Shown one piece after another: positions 1 to 8,306 of a DNA stretch of 64,000 bases. The stretch is from SIG299 sp964544055. Its GTDB lineage: Bacteria > Bacillota > Clostridia > Lachnospirales > Lachnospiraceae. The stretch lies in NCBI GenBank assembly GCA_964544055.1, contig CAZJAA010000001.1, positions 124,001 through 188,000 on the forward strand, in the 5' to 3' direction. The stretch's first letter is position 1. The number at the start of each line of letters is the position of its first letter. The notes below the pieces were generated by a model. The model had not been told where the DNA came from. It did no database searches and saw nothing but the letters and a program-made list of their open reading frames with translations. The position numbers and the translations under genes were made by a program.

Positions 1-103
1 CTGTTTCCTGTTTTACATCCGTTTTTCTGATGTTTCTAAGGCATATCATACAGAGTAACTATGTCATTTCTATGTTATTCCTGTGTCATTTTTGGATTTT
101 CTT

Positions 104-640
104 TTATTTTGTTTTTAAAACATCTTTATTTTTTACCAAATAATCCAGTAAAGAGATAATGGTTAATGCAAAAGACGCCCAGATAAAGACTGCTTCCAAA
201 TCAGCAAACCAGCCATAGTCCAAATGAACAATCAGCAGACAGCACATAATCATCTGTGCCGTTGTTTTCACCTTGCCCCAGTAGCTGGCAGCCAGTACAA
301 GGCCTCCCTCTGCCGCCACTAAGCGAAAACCACTGATAATAAACTCCCTTGCTACAATGACGATGGCAACAAGCAGATTTAAGGTTCCACGCTCCACAAA
401 ACAGAGAAGTGCCGTGCAGACTAAAAGCTTGTCTGCCAGCGGATCCATAAATTTTCCGAAGTTCGTGACCAGATTATATTTTCTTGCCAGGTGACCGTCT
501 ACCGCATCCGACAGACACGCCACAATAAAAACAGCCAGGGCAATCCAATTGTTGCCTGAAATTGTATTGTTTAAAAAGAACACAAGAAAAACAGGTATCA
601 TACACATTCTGAAAATTGTTATCTTATTAGGTAAATTCAT
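104..640 (-). CDS. pgsA: CDP-diacylglycerol-glycerol-3-phosphate 3-phosphatidyltransferase
   Basis: It makes phosphatidylglycerol phosphate from CDP-diacylglycerol and glycerol 3-phosphate, the committed step to phosphatidylglycerol and cardiolipin, in the membrane. The CDP-alcohol phosphatidyltransferase signature (D-x2-DG-x2-AR-x8-G-x3-D-x3-D) is complete, running from DAVDGHLAR to FMDPLAD, and hydrophobic segments surround it. I start at the ATG before NLPNKITIF, because a GGAG lies 7 bases upstream of it; a longer reading frame begins 18 bases earlier, one base after the rimO stop. It is tightly coupled to rimO. The cardiolipin synthase gene at 3005-4549 uses its downstream product. Length about 178 residues is normal for the family. 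Confidence 0.93.
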   Translation of the reverse strand: MNLPNKITIFRMCMIPVFLVFFLNNTISGNNWIALAVFIVACLSDAVDGHLARKYNLVTNFGKFMDPLADKLLVCTALLCFVERGTLNLLVAIVIVAREFIISGFRLVAAEGGLVLAASYWGKVKTTAQMIMCCLLIVHLDYGWFADLEAVFIWASFALTIISLLDYLVKNKDVLKTK

Positions 641-659
641 ATTAATCTCCATTCCCATC

Positions 660-1994
660 TTAATCTAAATCACTGATTGCTTCTCCAACAAGGTCGTATT
701 CCTTCGCTCGTGTAATTTTTACATCCACAAATTCGCCGGAAAGGTACGAATCCTTCGAATGCACAAACACGAAGCCATCTACATTCGGTGCATCCATGTA
801 AGAACGTCCGATAAAAATATCTTCCTCCGGAAGCTTGCCTTCTATCATGACACGAAGTGTTTTTCCTATCTTCTCTTCGCCACGTTTTTTGGAAATTTGC
901 TGCTGCAGCTTCATCAGCTCTTTCTGTCGCTGCACCTTAACCTTTTTGGTAATCTGCCCCTTCATGCGTGCCGCCGCAGTGTTTTCCTCCTTGGAGTAAG
1001 TGAACACACCAAGACGCTCAAATCCGGCAGTTTTTACAAATTCCATCAGTTCCTGATGTTCCTCTTCTGTTTCCTGCGGAAAACCGGTAATCAGGGAGGT
1101 CCTGAGTGCAATGTCCGGAATTTCCCGGCGCAGTCTGACAATCAGCTCCTCTAATTCTTTATGACTGGTTCGTCTTCCCATACGTTTTAATATGGTATCT
1201 GCCGCATGTTGGATTGGCATATCCAGATAATGACAGATTTTTGGCTGACGCTTCATGGTTTCAATCAGTTCGTCTGTAATTTCCTCCGGATAACAGTACA
1301 GCAGACGAATCCACTCAATCCCTTCAATTTCACATAGACGGTTCAGCAGCTCCGGCAGCATTTTCTTTCCATATAAATCCACACCGTATACGGTAGTTTC
1401 CTGTGCAATCAACGTCAGTTCCTTTACACCTCCTTCGGCAAGAAACTCTGCTTCTTTTACCAGATGCTCCATCGGAACACTGCGATAATTGCCGCGTAGT
1501 GACGGAATAATGCAATAGGTACAATGCTTGTCACAGCCTTCAGCAATTTTCAGATAGGAAAAATAGCCGCCTGTAGTATTAACGCGGTTCGTTTCCGGAA
1601 GCGGAAGTGCCTGTAAATCGGCATAGTGCTCCGTCTTTTCTCCGTTCAGTGCTTCTTCGATTGCCTCCACAATTTTATCCGTTGCCGTGGTTCCAAGCAC
1701 AGCATCTACCTCCGGAATTTCATTTAAAATTTCCGACTGGTATCTCTGGGCAAGACAGCCGGTTACAAGCAAAACCTTCAACCGTCCGAGTTTTTTATAT
1801 TCTGCCATTTCCAAAATGGTCTGGATGCTTTCTTCCTTTGCATCATGGATAAAGCAACAGGTATTGATAACAATCACATCTGCTTCTGCCTCCTCATTGG
1901 TTAAGGAATATCCCTTATTCTTAAGAAGTCCGAGCATCACCTCACTGTCAACCAGATTTTTATCGCAACCCAATGAAATAAATAGTACGTTCAT
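660..1994 (-). CDS. rimO: Ribosomal protein S12 methylthiotransferase
   Basis: A radical SAM enzyme that adds a methylthio group to the conserved aspartate of ribosomal protein S12. The three-domain layout is present: an N-terminal UPF0004 domain with cysteines in SLGCDKN and INTCCF, the radical SAM motif CDKHCTYCIIP near residue 154, and a C-terminal TRAM domain. The 444-residue length is standard. I chose RimO over the tRNA enzyme MiaB because of the SLGCDKNLVDSE start, which is typical of RimO. It lies between folD (13 bases upstream) and pgsA (immediately downstream), so the three probably form one transcript. Confidence 0.93.
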   Translation of the reverse strand: MNVLFISLGCDKNLVDSEVMLGLLKNKGYSLTNEEAEADVIVINTCCFIHDAKEESIQTILEMAEYKKLGRLKVLLVTGCLAQRYQSEILNEIPEVDAVLGTTATDKIVEAIEEALNGEKTEHYADLQALPLPETNRVNTTGGYFSYLKIAEGCDKHCTYCIIPSLRGNYRSVPMEHLVKEAEFLAEGGVKELTLIAQETTVYGVDLYGKKMLPELLNRLCEIEGIEWIRLLYCYPEEITDELIETMKRQPKICHYLDMPIQHAADTILKRMGRRTSHKELEELIVRLRREIPDIALRTSLITGFPQETEEEHQELMEFVKTAGFERLGVFTYSKEENTAAARMKGQITKKVKVQRQKELMKLQQQISKKRGEEKIGKTLRVMIEGKLPEEDIFIGRSYMDAPNVDGFVFVHSKDSYLSGEFVDVKITRAKEYDLVGEAISDLD

Positions 1995-2007
1995 CTGTAA
2001 AACCTTT

Positions 2008-2853
2008 CTAATTTTTTCTTTCTGCTGCTTCCAGACAATTTTTCATTAGCATGGCAATTGTCATCGGACCAACGCCGCCCGGCACCGGAGTAATTGCTCC
2101 AGCAATCGGCTCCACTTCAGCAAAATTCACATCACCGCAGAGCTTTTTGCCTTCCAGACGATGAATTCCGACATCAATTACCGTTGCTCCCGGCTTTACA
2201 TATTCAGCAGTAATAAACTGCGGCTTACCAATAGCCACAATCAGAATATCCGCACGTTTTGTTACTTCCTTTAAATTTGCTGTTCTGGAATGACAAACCG
2301 TAACCGTTGCATTTTCCCGGAGCATCAGTGCTGCCATTGGTTTACCGACGATGTTGCTTCGTCCTACAATCACACATTCCTTGCCTTCCAGCTCAATGTC
2401 CGAACGTTTTAACAGCTCAATAATGCCCGCTGGTGTACAGGAAACAAAGCCATCTCTTCCAATCCACAAATTTCCAACGCTGACCGTATGGAAGCCATCT
2501 ACATCTTTTTCCGGCGAAATTGCCGTAATTACCTTTTCTTCATCCATATGCTTCGGAATCGGTAGCTGCACTAAAATGCCGTCTACATCGGCACGGTCAT
2601 TTAACTCTGCAATTAAATCAAGCAGCTCTTTCTCGGTTGTTTCCTCTGCCAGTTCATAAGACAGAGAAGAAAATCCTACATATTCACACGCTTTCTTTTT
2701 ATTACCAACATAGACAGACGAAGCCGGGTCATTTCCTACCTGAATAACCGCCAGCGTCACCTTTTTTCCTTCTGCCTTTCTTTTTTCTGCAGCTGCTTTC
2801 ACTTCTTCTTTAATCTGGGTGGAAATCAACTTTCCGTCAATCAGTTTTGCCAT
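2008..2853 (-). CDS. folD: Bifunctional methylenetetrahydrofolate dehydrogenase/cyclohydrolase
   Basis: It interconverts 5,10-methylene-, 5,10-methenyl- and 10-formyl-tetrahydrofolate in the cytoplasm, feeding one-carbon units to purine and formyl-methionine synthesis (fmt is in this window). The hallmark motifs are present: the catalytic lysine in SVYVGNKKKACEYVG, the QLPIPKH motif, and the C-terminal PVPGGVGPMTIAMLM. The 281-residue length is normal. It is followed 13 bases later by rimO. About 150 bases separate it from cls upstream. Confidence 0.95.
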   Translation of the reverse strand: MAKLIDGKLISTQIKEEVKAAAEKRKAEGKKVTLAVIQVGNDPASSVYVGNKKKACEYVGFSSLSYELAEETTEKELLDLIAELNDRADVDGILVQLPIPKHMDEEKVITAISPEKDVDGFHTVSVGNLWIGRDGFVSCTPAGIIELLKRSDIELEGKECVIVGRSNIVGKPMAALMLRENATVTVCHSRTANLKEVTKRADILIVAIGKPQFITAEYVKPGATVIDVGIHRLEGKKLCGDVNFAEVEPIAGAITPVPGGVGPMTIAMLMKNCLEAAERKN

Positions 2854-3004
2854 ATCATTTCTCCTTTTCAGATTTTCTACTTTTTATATCAAACTGCCAG
2901 ACCGCCGGCAGCCTGTTCCCCATCAAAAAAAACATTGCCAATGCTTCATTTTATCAAGTATGGAACGACTAAAGCATTTCAAAAATTCCAATTTGAAGCA
3001 CCAG

Positions 3005-4549
3005 CTATAACAACGGTGCCAGTACACGAAGCACTGCCTGCGTCAGCCGTTTGAATATATTTTTTTGTGTCATGGCGTAGGTCTGCTGTGTAGAAACTTC
3101 CATCGTCTCCAGCAAATCCTTTTTCACTTCTGCCACTACCGGTGTACGGTAAAAAAAGGTTCCACATTCAAAATGCAGATACAGACTCCTATAATCCATA
3201 TTTATAGTGCCGACAATTGCATACTTATCATCACACACAAAAGATTTTGCATGAATAAATCCTGGATCGTACTGGTATATTTTGACTCCACCGCGTACCA
3301 ACTGCGGATAATACGACTGCGTCAGCATATAAACATACTTTTTATCCGGAATACCCGGTGTGATAATCCGCACATCCACGCCACGTTTTGCCGCCAGAAT
3401 CAATGCCGTCATCATTTCATTATCAATCACCAGATATGGTGTGGACATATAAATATAATCATGGGCACTGTGAATCATATTTAGAAAAACTGACTCCGAA
3501 ACATTTTCTCTGTCCAACGGAGAGTCCCCATACGGCTGTACATAGCCCTCTGACTTTTCCTGCTCTATTTCGGTTATTACCGGCATATAACGGCGAACAT
3601 CCTCTTCCTGATGTGTTTTTACACTGTTCCAGGTGACTAAAAACATGGAGGTTAAATTCCACACCGCATCCCCTTTTAACATCACTGCCGTATCCTTCCA
3701 ATAACCGAACCGTTCTTTCACATTGATATATTCATCCGCAAGATTCCATCCACCCATAAATCCGACATTGCCGTCAATCACTGTAATTTTCCGGTGATCC
3801 CGGTGATTCATGACAAGAGAAAAAAATGGAATGACCGGATTAAACGCTACGCTTTGGATACCATATTCTTCTAGTTTTTTATAATACTGATACGGAAGCA
3901 GCAATACACTTCCCATATCATCATACATAAAACGGACTTCTACCCCCTCTGCGGCTTTCTGCTTTAAAATATCCAGAACATTGTTCCACATAGTGGCTTC
4001 TTCTACAATAAAATATTCCATAAAGATAAAGTGCTTTGCTTTACGCAGTTCATCAAGCAGCACCGGATAACATTCTTCACCGCTTTTATAGTAGTAGGAT
4101 TCCGTGTTTCGATAAGCCGGATAATGTGCCCAGTCATTGATGTACTTCATTTGTCCATAGGCAATTTTATTTTCCTGCTGCACCTTTTCCAGTAAATTAT
4201 CCTCCGAAACGGAAAAAGTAGAAATTTTTGTAGCAGATTTGTCCATCTGGATACGCATTTTCTTTGTTGGACGTTTATCTCCAAACATCAGATATAAAAT
4301 TCCGCCAAACAACGGAAAACTCAGAATTGGAATAATCCACGCCAGCTTATACGCCGGATTGTCATCCTTGTTAATAATATACAAAACCGCCAAAAGACTT
4401 AGCACAGCTAAAACGCCATTTAATACGCTGGAATATTCCGTCAGCTTTGTCAGCATACTGATGCCCCAGATAATCTGAACCAGAATAATCATTCCGACAA
4501 CAACAATACGTTTTGATATAAAATTGAGAAATTTATTAAGTAATCTCAT
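3005..4549 (-). CDS. cls: Cardiolipin synthase
   Basis: It condenses two phosphatidylglycerol molecules to cardiolipin at the membrane. Two N-terminal membrane segments (about residues 12-32 and 40-60) precede a phospholipase D fold with two HKD motifs, HRKITVIDG near residue 255 and HAKSFVCDDKYAIVG near residue 425. The 514-residue length fits the Firmicutes Cls family. The next gene upstream, on the other strand, is the DUF4397 gene; the space between them (4550-4682) must hold promoters for both. In the 151 bases after the stop a short CATTGGCAATG stem followed by eight T on the minus strand (around 2928-2946) could be a weak terminator. Confidence 0.92.
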   Translation of the reverse strand: MRLLNKFLNFISKRIVVVGMIILVQIIWGISMLTKLTEYSSVLNGVLAVLSLLAVLYIINKDDNPAYKLAWIIPILSFPLFGGILYLMFGDKRPTKKMRIQMDKSATKISTFSVSEDNLLEKVQQENKIAYGQMKYINDWAHYPAYRNTESYYYKSGEECYPVLLDELRKAKHFIFMEYFIVEEATMWNNVLDILKQKAAEGVEVRFMYDDMGSVLLLPYQYYKKLEEYGIQSVAFNPVIPFFSLVMNHRDHRKITVIDGNVGFMGGWNLADEYINVKERFGYWKDTAVMLKGDAVWNLTSMFLVTWNSVKTHQEEDVRRYMPVITEIEQEKSEGYVQPYGDSPLDRENVSESVFLNMIHSAHDYIYMSTPYLVIDNEMMTALILAAKRGVDVRIITPGIPDKKYVYMLTQSYYPQLVRGGVKIYQYDPGFIHAKSFVCDDKYAIVGTINMDYRSLYLHFECGTFFYRTPVVAEVKKDLLETMEVSTQQTYAMTQKNIFKRLTQAVLRVLAPLL

Positions 4550-4682
4550 TCCACCACACGACCTTTCACTGCTAACGGATATTTTACCCTAGATATGAAA
4601 AAAAGTCCAGTATCTCATCTGTCAATTTTTTATAAACTCTGCATATATTTAAACTAAATCATAGAAATCTGAGGTTTTTTTC

Positions 4683-5309
4683 ATGGATTACAGCAAAACT
4701 CACTACTATAAGTACACAGCACCAGCCAATCCAAAGCAGGCACGCTCTACAATTCCTGTGTTTGAAGCAGATGACGTTCCGGCAACACCAGGGGAAGGTC
4801 CTGCCGGATCCGCTACCCCGGATTTAGGTGCCAACATCGGCTCTGAAAACACCCCCGCAAGCCCTGAGGAAGGCTATCTTCCAACACCATCCCTGCCATC
4901 CTCTCCAAGCACCTCCTACCCACCAGCAAGCGGTGGAAGTACAACCGTGCCATCTACTCCAAACACCAATATCGGAAGCAATATTTTCTGGAGCTATTCC
5001 TGGCTGACTCCGATTTTTGGAAACTCTTCCGTTTCCTCCGTAGCACAAGCACGCTTTTACAATGTCAATGCCATGTTTGAGCCGGTGGATATTTACATTA
5101 ACGGACAGCTCGTTGCTTCCGACCTTGACTACAGCGAATACACCGACTACCTGTACATTATTCCAGGCTACTATAACGTAACCATTTTCCGCAGAACCAA
5201 TCCTGCTTACCCATTTTTAAGCACCCGCGTCAACTTCGTGCGGAACTCCGTCTGCACCATTTCCCTAATCGGAACCGTTGACAGCCCAGGATTACAATTT
5301 ATCTGCTAA
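4683..5309 (+). CDS. DUF4397-domain protein with a proline/serine/threonine-rich N-terminus
   Basis: This is the only plus-strand gene I can support. Residues about 20-100 are rich in P, S, T and G with no membrane segment or signal peptide. Residues about 122-208 resemble the DUF4397 beta-sandwich, which typically reads ARF-x-N-x3-PVD-(I/V)Y-(I/V)-NG and then a PGxYNVT strand. A GAGG lies about 8 bases before the ATG. Function is unknown; a surface or spore-coat role is only a guess. A weak sigma-E-like promoter (GTCAATTT at 4621-4628, 13-base gap, CATATATT at 4642-4649) would fit a sporulation role. It is followed by a cluster of perfect hairpins. Confidence 0.75.
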   Translation: MDYSKTHYYKYTAPANPKQARSTIPVFEADDVPATPGEGPAGSATPDLGANIGSENTPASPEEGYLPTPSLPSSPSTSYPPASGGSTTVPSTPNTNIGSNIFWSYSWLTPIFGNSSVSSVAQARFYNVNAMFEPVDIYINGQLVASDLDYSEYTDYLYIIPGYYNVTIFRRTNPAYPFLSTRVNFVRNSVCTISLIGTVDSPGLQFIC

Positions 5310-5354
5310 AAAGACCATACACGCCAAAATTCGCACAACACCCGGCAAAAGGTC

Positions 5355-5541
5355 GCACGACAGAGTCGTGCTGACACATATGAACAAAAAGGACTCGGAA
5401 AGCTCGCTTTCCAGAGTCCTTTTTGTTCATATATTTTGCATCACAACGTGATGCAAACTTTTGACAGCGCAGTTATACCATATTCTGGCATGTATGGTCG
5501 ACCTCCCACCATAGTTCAGAAAACTGCAAGTTTTCTGAACT
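5355..5541. repeat. Cluster of four perfect hairpins in one intergenic region
   Basis: Besides the long hairpin at 5378-5432 there are three more: GCACGAC-AGA-GTCGTGC at 5355-5371; TTTGCATCAC-AAC-GTGATGCAAA at about 5435-5457; and AGTTCAGAAAACT-GCA-AGTTTTCTGAACT at 5513-5541 (13 base pairs, 3-base loop). The four have different sequences, so this is not one repeated unit. They sit between convergent genes (stops at 5309 and 5583). No reading frame of note crosses the region. Confidence 0.7.
5378..5432. terminator. Long perfect hairpin, probable bidirectional terminator
   Basis: ATATGAAC at 5378-5385 pairs with GTTCATAT at 5425-5432. The arms continue inward through AAAAAGGACTC and GGAAAG around a CTCG loop, with one bulged A at 5413. 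The right arm carries a T-run on the plus strand and the left arm carries one on the minus strand. It lies 69 bases after the stop of the plus-strand DUF4397 gene and also beyond the minus-strand metallo-hydrolase gene, so it could end both. Confidence 0.8.
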
Positions 5542-5582
5542 TCTCCTTTCTCGCTTTCCAGAATCCTTTTGATTTCATTTTT

Positions 5583-6413
5583 TTAATACCTTCTACAAGC
5601 CTCTATACTTTTTAACACCAACGGATTTCCTGCATATTGCAGAATACCAGCCTGTTCAAATATCATCTTTAGTTTTTCAGCCTCCGTATATTGTTTGTAT
5701 TCCATCTCTACCTGATGTACCGTATCCTTTAACCTGCTCAGCCGCTCTTTGCTCCCATTAATCACTTCTTTTCCTTTAGCTTTATCGTATACAACATCCC
5801 AGGCAGGGCAAAAATATTGAACCGTTGATAACTCACTAATCCTGTCAAGAGAACATAAACTCTGTTCATAATCAACAAATATCGGTAAGTCATGAGCTAC
5901 GGGTATGGCATCTCCAGTAAAAATCAAACGATCACCAAGCAGGAACGACATGGAACCATGCGAATGACCGCGAGTCAATAAAGCATGTATTTCCATACCT
6001 TCTTCAAGAAAAACTGAATCTCCATCCTGAAGCGGAACATCTACTTTTACAGCTTCCGAGAGTAACGTATAAAAATTAGGAATCGGACGTTGAGCGTACT
6101 GTTTGTCGATATTCTCAATCCAGTCCAGTTCCAAACTCGGTGCATATACATTGCAATCTGTAATTCTCTTAATTGCTGCTGCACCACCAACATGATCCGG
6201 ATGAGCATGTGTAAGAAAAATTACTTTTATTTCTGACATATTTCTTCCGATAGAATGTAAGTATTCCTCTATTATTTTTTCCGAGCCGTCAACTCCACTA
6301 TCTATCAAATAACAGTTTTTCCCGGTAATCAAATATATATTTACATACCTTTTCACTTCCGAGGTTACATAAAAATCTTTTCGTATCAAATGCACATTTT
6401 CTGTTATCTTCAT
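5583..6413 (-). CDS. MBL-fold metallo-hydrolase
   Basis: A metallo-beta-lactamase-fold hydrolase with the zinc-binding motif THAHPDHVGG (HxHxDH), a histidine in the GHSHGS segment and the metal-bridging aspartate in IFTGDAIP. The substrate cannot be told from sequence. A longer frame starts at 6434 and overlaps the stop of the DUF1330 gene (ATGA), but the AGGAAG/AAAGG run fits better with the ATG at 6411-6413, before KITENVHLI. Both starts are possible. It is the second gene of a two-gene operon behind a TetR-type operator, so its substrate may be related to the regulator's ligand. Confidence 0.8.
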   Translation of the reverse strand: MKITENVHLIRKDFYVTSEVKRYVNIYLITGKNCYLIDSGVDGSEKIIEEYLHSIGRNMSEIKVIFLTHAHPDHVGGAAAIKRITDCNVYAPSLELDWIENIDKQYAQRPIPNFYTLLSEAVKVDVPLQDGDSVFLEEGMEIHALLTRGHSHGSMSFLLGDRLIFTGDAIPVAHDLPIFVDYEQSLCSLDRISELSTVQYFCPAWDVVYDKAKGKEVINGSKERLSRLKDTVHQVEMEYKQYTEAEKLKMIFEQAGILQYAGNPLVLKSIEACRRY

Positions 6414-6430
6414 ATACCTTTCTTCCTTTC

Positions 6431-6715
6431 TCATTCAAGAATTATTGCATTACTTTCAACAGAATTTTCTCTTAATGAAGCTATTTCTCTGTATTCTTCC
6501 GAGGCAAAACATTCCTCTAAATGTTTCCTTGTATCAAATTCAACAATAATTACTCTGTTTGGTTTCCAATCTGCACCTAAGGGTGTTATTTCTTCAGAAC
6601 GTATAAGATATCTTCCGTTGTATTTTTCTACTATTGGAACAACTTTTTCTGTATATTCCGAATATTCACTGCCTTTGTCTTTGTTGAAAAATATCGTTGC
6701 TACAAAATAAACCAT
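6431..6715 (-). CDS. DUF1330-family protein
   Basis: A 94-residue cytoplasmic protein of the DUF1330 ferredoxin-like fold. The family pattern is visible: a YF-V-x-I-F strand, Y-x-EY, KYNGRYL-(I/V)-R, the central GADWKPNRVIIVEF and a C-terminal SNAIILE. The start is the ATG at 6713-6715, with AAGGAGG 7 bases upstream; the longer frame would run through the operator. The family is often linked to small-molecule or stress modification, but no activity is established for it here. It overlaps or abuts the metallo-hydrolase gene and is preceded by an operator matching that of the adjacent tetR gene. Confidence 0.8.
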   Translation of the reverse strand: MVYFVATIFFNKDKGSEYSEYTEKVVPIVEKYNGRYLIRSEEITPLGADWKPNRVIIVEFDTRKHLEECFASEEYREIASLRENSVESNAIILE

Positions 6716-6730
6716 ATATGCCTCCTTTTT

Positions 6731-6746
6731 GCAAGTGAACACTTGC
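6731..6746. promoter_or_regulatory. TetR operator upstream of the DUF1330/MBL operon
   Basis: GCAAGTG-AA-CACTTGC, two 7-base inverted arms with a 2-base centre, 15 bases before the DUF1330 start codon. The same GCAAGTR-N2-YACTTGC pattern occurs at 7378-7393 in front of the tetR gene. Two copies of one palindrome at two adjacent promoters strongly suggest that the TetR protein controls both. Confidence 0.8.
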
Positions 6747-6755
6747 ATTGTCTAT

Positions 6756-6785
6756 AAAAAGAAATGGCACTTTACAGTGTGCCAT
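6756..6785 (-). terminator. Rho-independent terminator of the tetR gene
   Basis: ATGGCAC (6764-6770) pairs with GTGCCAT (6779-6785) around an 8-base loop. On the minus strand the stem is followed by TTTCTTTTT. It begins two bases after the tetR stop codon at 6788-6790 and separates tetR from the DUF1330 operon, which therefore needs its own promoter. Confidence 0.75.
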
Positions 6786-6787
6786 CT

Positions 6788-7363
6788 CTATCTGCCTATA
6801 CCATTTACAAAATGTTGAACACTACTTTTTATATATTCCTTTGTTTGAAGTTCTGTTAGCTCATCTCCGAAAGATGCTTTAAAAAATACAAAACCAAAAT
6901 TCATTGCCAAAAAAGCAACTGCAAGACTTTCAATATCATCGGTATGCACCTTCTGAAGTTCCTGCATTTTTGTAAAATAAATAACAAGAACTCTTTTAAA
7001 TGTATCCGGAATTTCCATGATTCCTGCTTTAGTCAAATCATACAAGTCCGGTGAACGAAGACCCAGCGACACTTTAACCATTCTAGGTGTTACTTTTCTC
7101 ATATACACTTCGGAAAAAGAACATAAATCGTTAATCAGATTTCCGGTATAAGAAAAATCTTCATCTCTAAGGCAGGGATTCCATTCTGGTAACGTCATTG
7201 CTGCTATGACAATTTCCTTTTTTCCTCTGAATTTGCGAAAAATAGTGCATTCGTTGATTTCTGCACGTTTCGCAATGTCCTTTGTCGTAGTAATTGTATA
7301 ACCTTTTTCCATAATCAACGACATTGTTGCATTTATAATTTTGCTTTGGGTTTCATCAAACAT
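6788..7363 (-). CDS. TetR/AcrR-family transcriptional regulator
   Basis: A 191-residue repressor. The N-terminal helix-turn-helix reads SKIINATMSLIMEKGY, then TTTKDIAKRAEINECTIFRKF, the canonical TetR DNA-binding domain at residues about 6-50. The C-terminal part is a helical ligand-binding domain with no assignable ligand. I start at the ATG at 7361-7363 (before FDETQSK), with an AAGGATGG about 9 bases upstream; the longer frame would run through the operator and promoter. The promoter-operator arrangement at 7378-7422 indicates self-repression. The likely second target is the DUF1330/MBL operon just downstream. Confidence 0.9.
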   Translation of the reverse strand: MFDETQSKIINATMSLIMEKGYTITTTKDIAKRAEINECTIFRKFRGKKEIVIAAMTLPEWNPCLRDEDFSYTGNLINDLCSFSEVYMRKVTPRMVKVSLGLRSPDLYDLTKAGIMEIPDTFKRVLVIYFTKMQELQKVHTDDIESLAVAFLAMNFGFVFFKASFGDELTELQTKEYIKSSVQHFVNGIGR

Positions 7364-7377
7364 AAAATACCATCCTT

Positions 7378-7393
7378 GCAAGTATCTACTTGC
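7378..7393. promoter_or_regulatory. TetR operator at its own promoter
   Basis: GCAAGTA-TC-TACTTGC, a perfect 7-base inverted repeat directly abutting the -10 box at 7394-7399 and therefore covering the likely transcription start. It matches the operator at 6731-6746. Confidence 0.82.
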
Positions 7394-7422
7394 ATAATAC
7401 AATATTTCCAAAAACTTGTCAA
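7394..7422 (-). promoter_or_regulatory. Sigma-A promoter of tetR
   Basis: Read on the minus strand: TTGACA (7417-7422), a 17-base spacer, then TATTAT (7394-7399). The -35 is a perfect consensus and the spacing is optimal. The operator follows immediately. Confidence 0.85.
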
Positions 7423-7458
7423 TACGTTTTTTTCAAATTTTCGCCCAAGGCCATCTTC

Positions 7459-8235
7459 CTATTTCAAATGATTTTTCATATTCTTCAATGCCGTTTTCTC
7501 CAGTCTGGATACCTGTGCCTGGGAAATGTGGATTTCCTCTGCCACCTCCATCTGCGTCTTTCCTTCAAAAAAACGAAGCTCAATTATATTCTGCTCCCTT
7601 GCCGTAAGCTTTTCCATTGCCTCCTTAATTGAAAGTTCTTCTATCCAGTTTTCCTCCTTATTCTTTTTATCACTGACCTGATCCATCAGATACAGCGTAT
7701 CCCCAGAATCGGAATAAACCGGCTCATACAACGACATTGGTGCCTGTATGGCATCCAGTGCATTTAAAATATCTTCCCTTGGAATACCGGATTCCTTTGC
7801 AATTTCTTCAATCGTTGGTTCACGTTCCATCGTTTTCTGTAAAACGTCCTTTGCATAAATTGCCTTATAAGCAATGTCTCTTAACGAACGACTGACGCGA
7901 ATCGAATTATTGTCCCGCAGATAGCGTCTGACTTCCCCGATGATCATTGGCACAGCATATGTTGAAAATTTTACCCCTTGTGACAAATCAAAATTATCAA
8001 TTGCCTTCATCAGTCCGATACAACCGATCTGAAACAAATCATCCACATTTTCATTGCTGGAAGAAAAACGCTGAATAATGCTTAACACAAGACGCAGATT
8101 TCCTTTAATGTAAGCTTCTCTTGCTTCGGTATCTCCTGCCTTTATTTTTCGTATCAGTTCTTCTTTTTCCTCTCCTTTCAGCAGCGGAAGCTTTGCTGTA
8201 TTCACTCCACATATTTCCACTCTATATCCAGCCAT
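7459..8235 (-). CDS. sigG: RNA polymerase sporulation sigma factor sigma-G
   Basis: The late forespore sigma factor. It begins KVEICG-like (GYRVEICGVNTAKLPLL), the segment conserved in SigG. It carries regions 2 (NLRLVLSIIQRF, DDLFQIGCIGLMKAIDNFD, the YAVPMIIGEVRRYLRDN core), 3 and 4 (KTQMEVAEEIHISQAQVSRLE). The ATG at 8233-8235 is chosen because of the strong CAGGAGGT upstream; the 7-codon-longer frame has no such site. It follows sigE by about 70 bases, as in Bacillus spoIIG. Its own forespore promoter would have to lie in that gap; I could not define it. Confidence 0.95.
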   Translation of the reverse strand: MAGYRVEICGVNTAKLPLLKGEEKEELIRKIKAGDTEAREAYIKGNLRLVLSIIQRFSSSNENVDDLFQIGCIGLMKAIDNFDLSQGVKFSTYAVPMIIGEVRRYLRDNNSIRVSRSLRDIAYKAIYAKDVLQKTMEREPTIEEIAKESGIPREDILNALDAIQAPMSLYEPVYSDSGDTLYLMDQVSDKKNKEENWIEELSIKEAMEKLTAREQNIIELRFFEGKTQMEVAEEIHISQAQVSRLEKTALKNMKNHLK

Positions 8236-8306
8236 GGCAAATAACCTCCTGTACATTCTTTACAGTAATCATTTGCCAAATGGCTTTAATTTATTCACCC
8301 AAACGC

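Noticed and set aside
759..1154. Plus-strand open frames opposite rimO, folD, ftsZ and many other genes
   Set aside because: They are antisense shadows: no ribosome binding sites, composition typical of reverse-frame translation, and no known domain.
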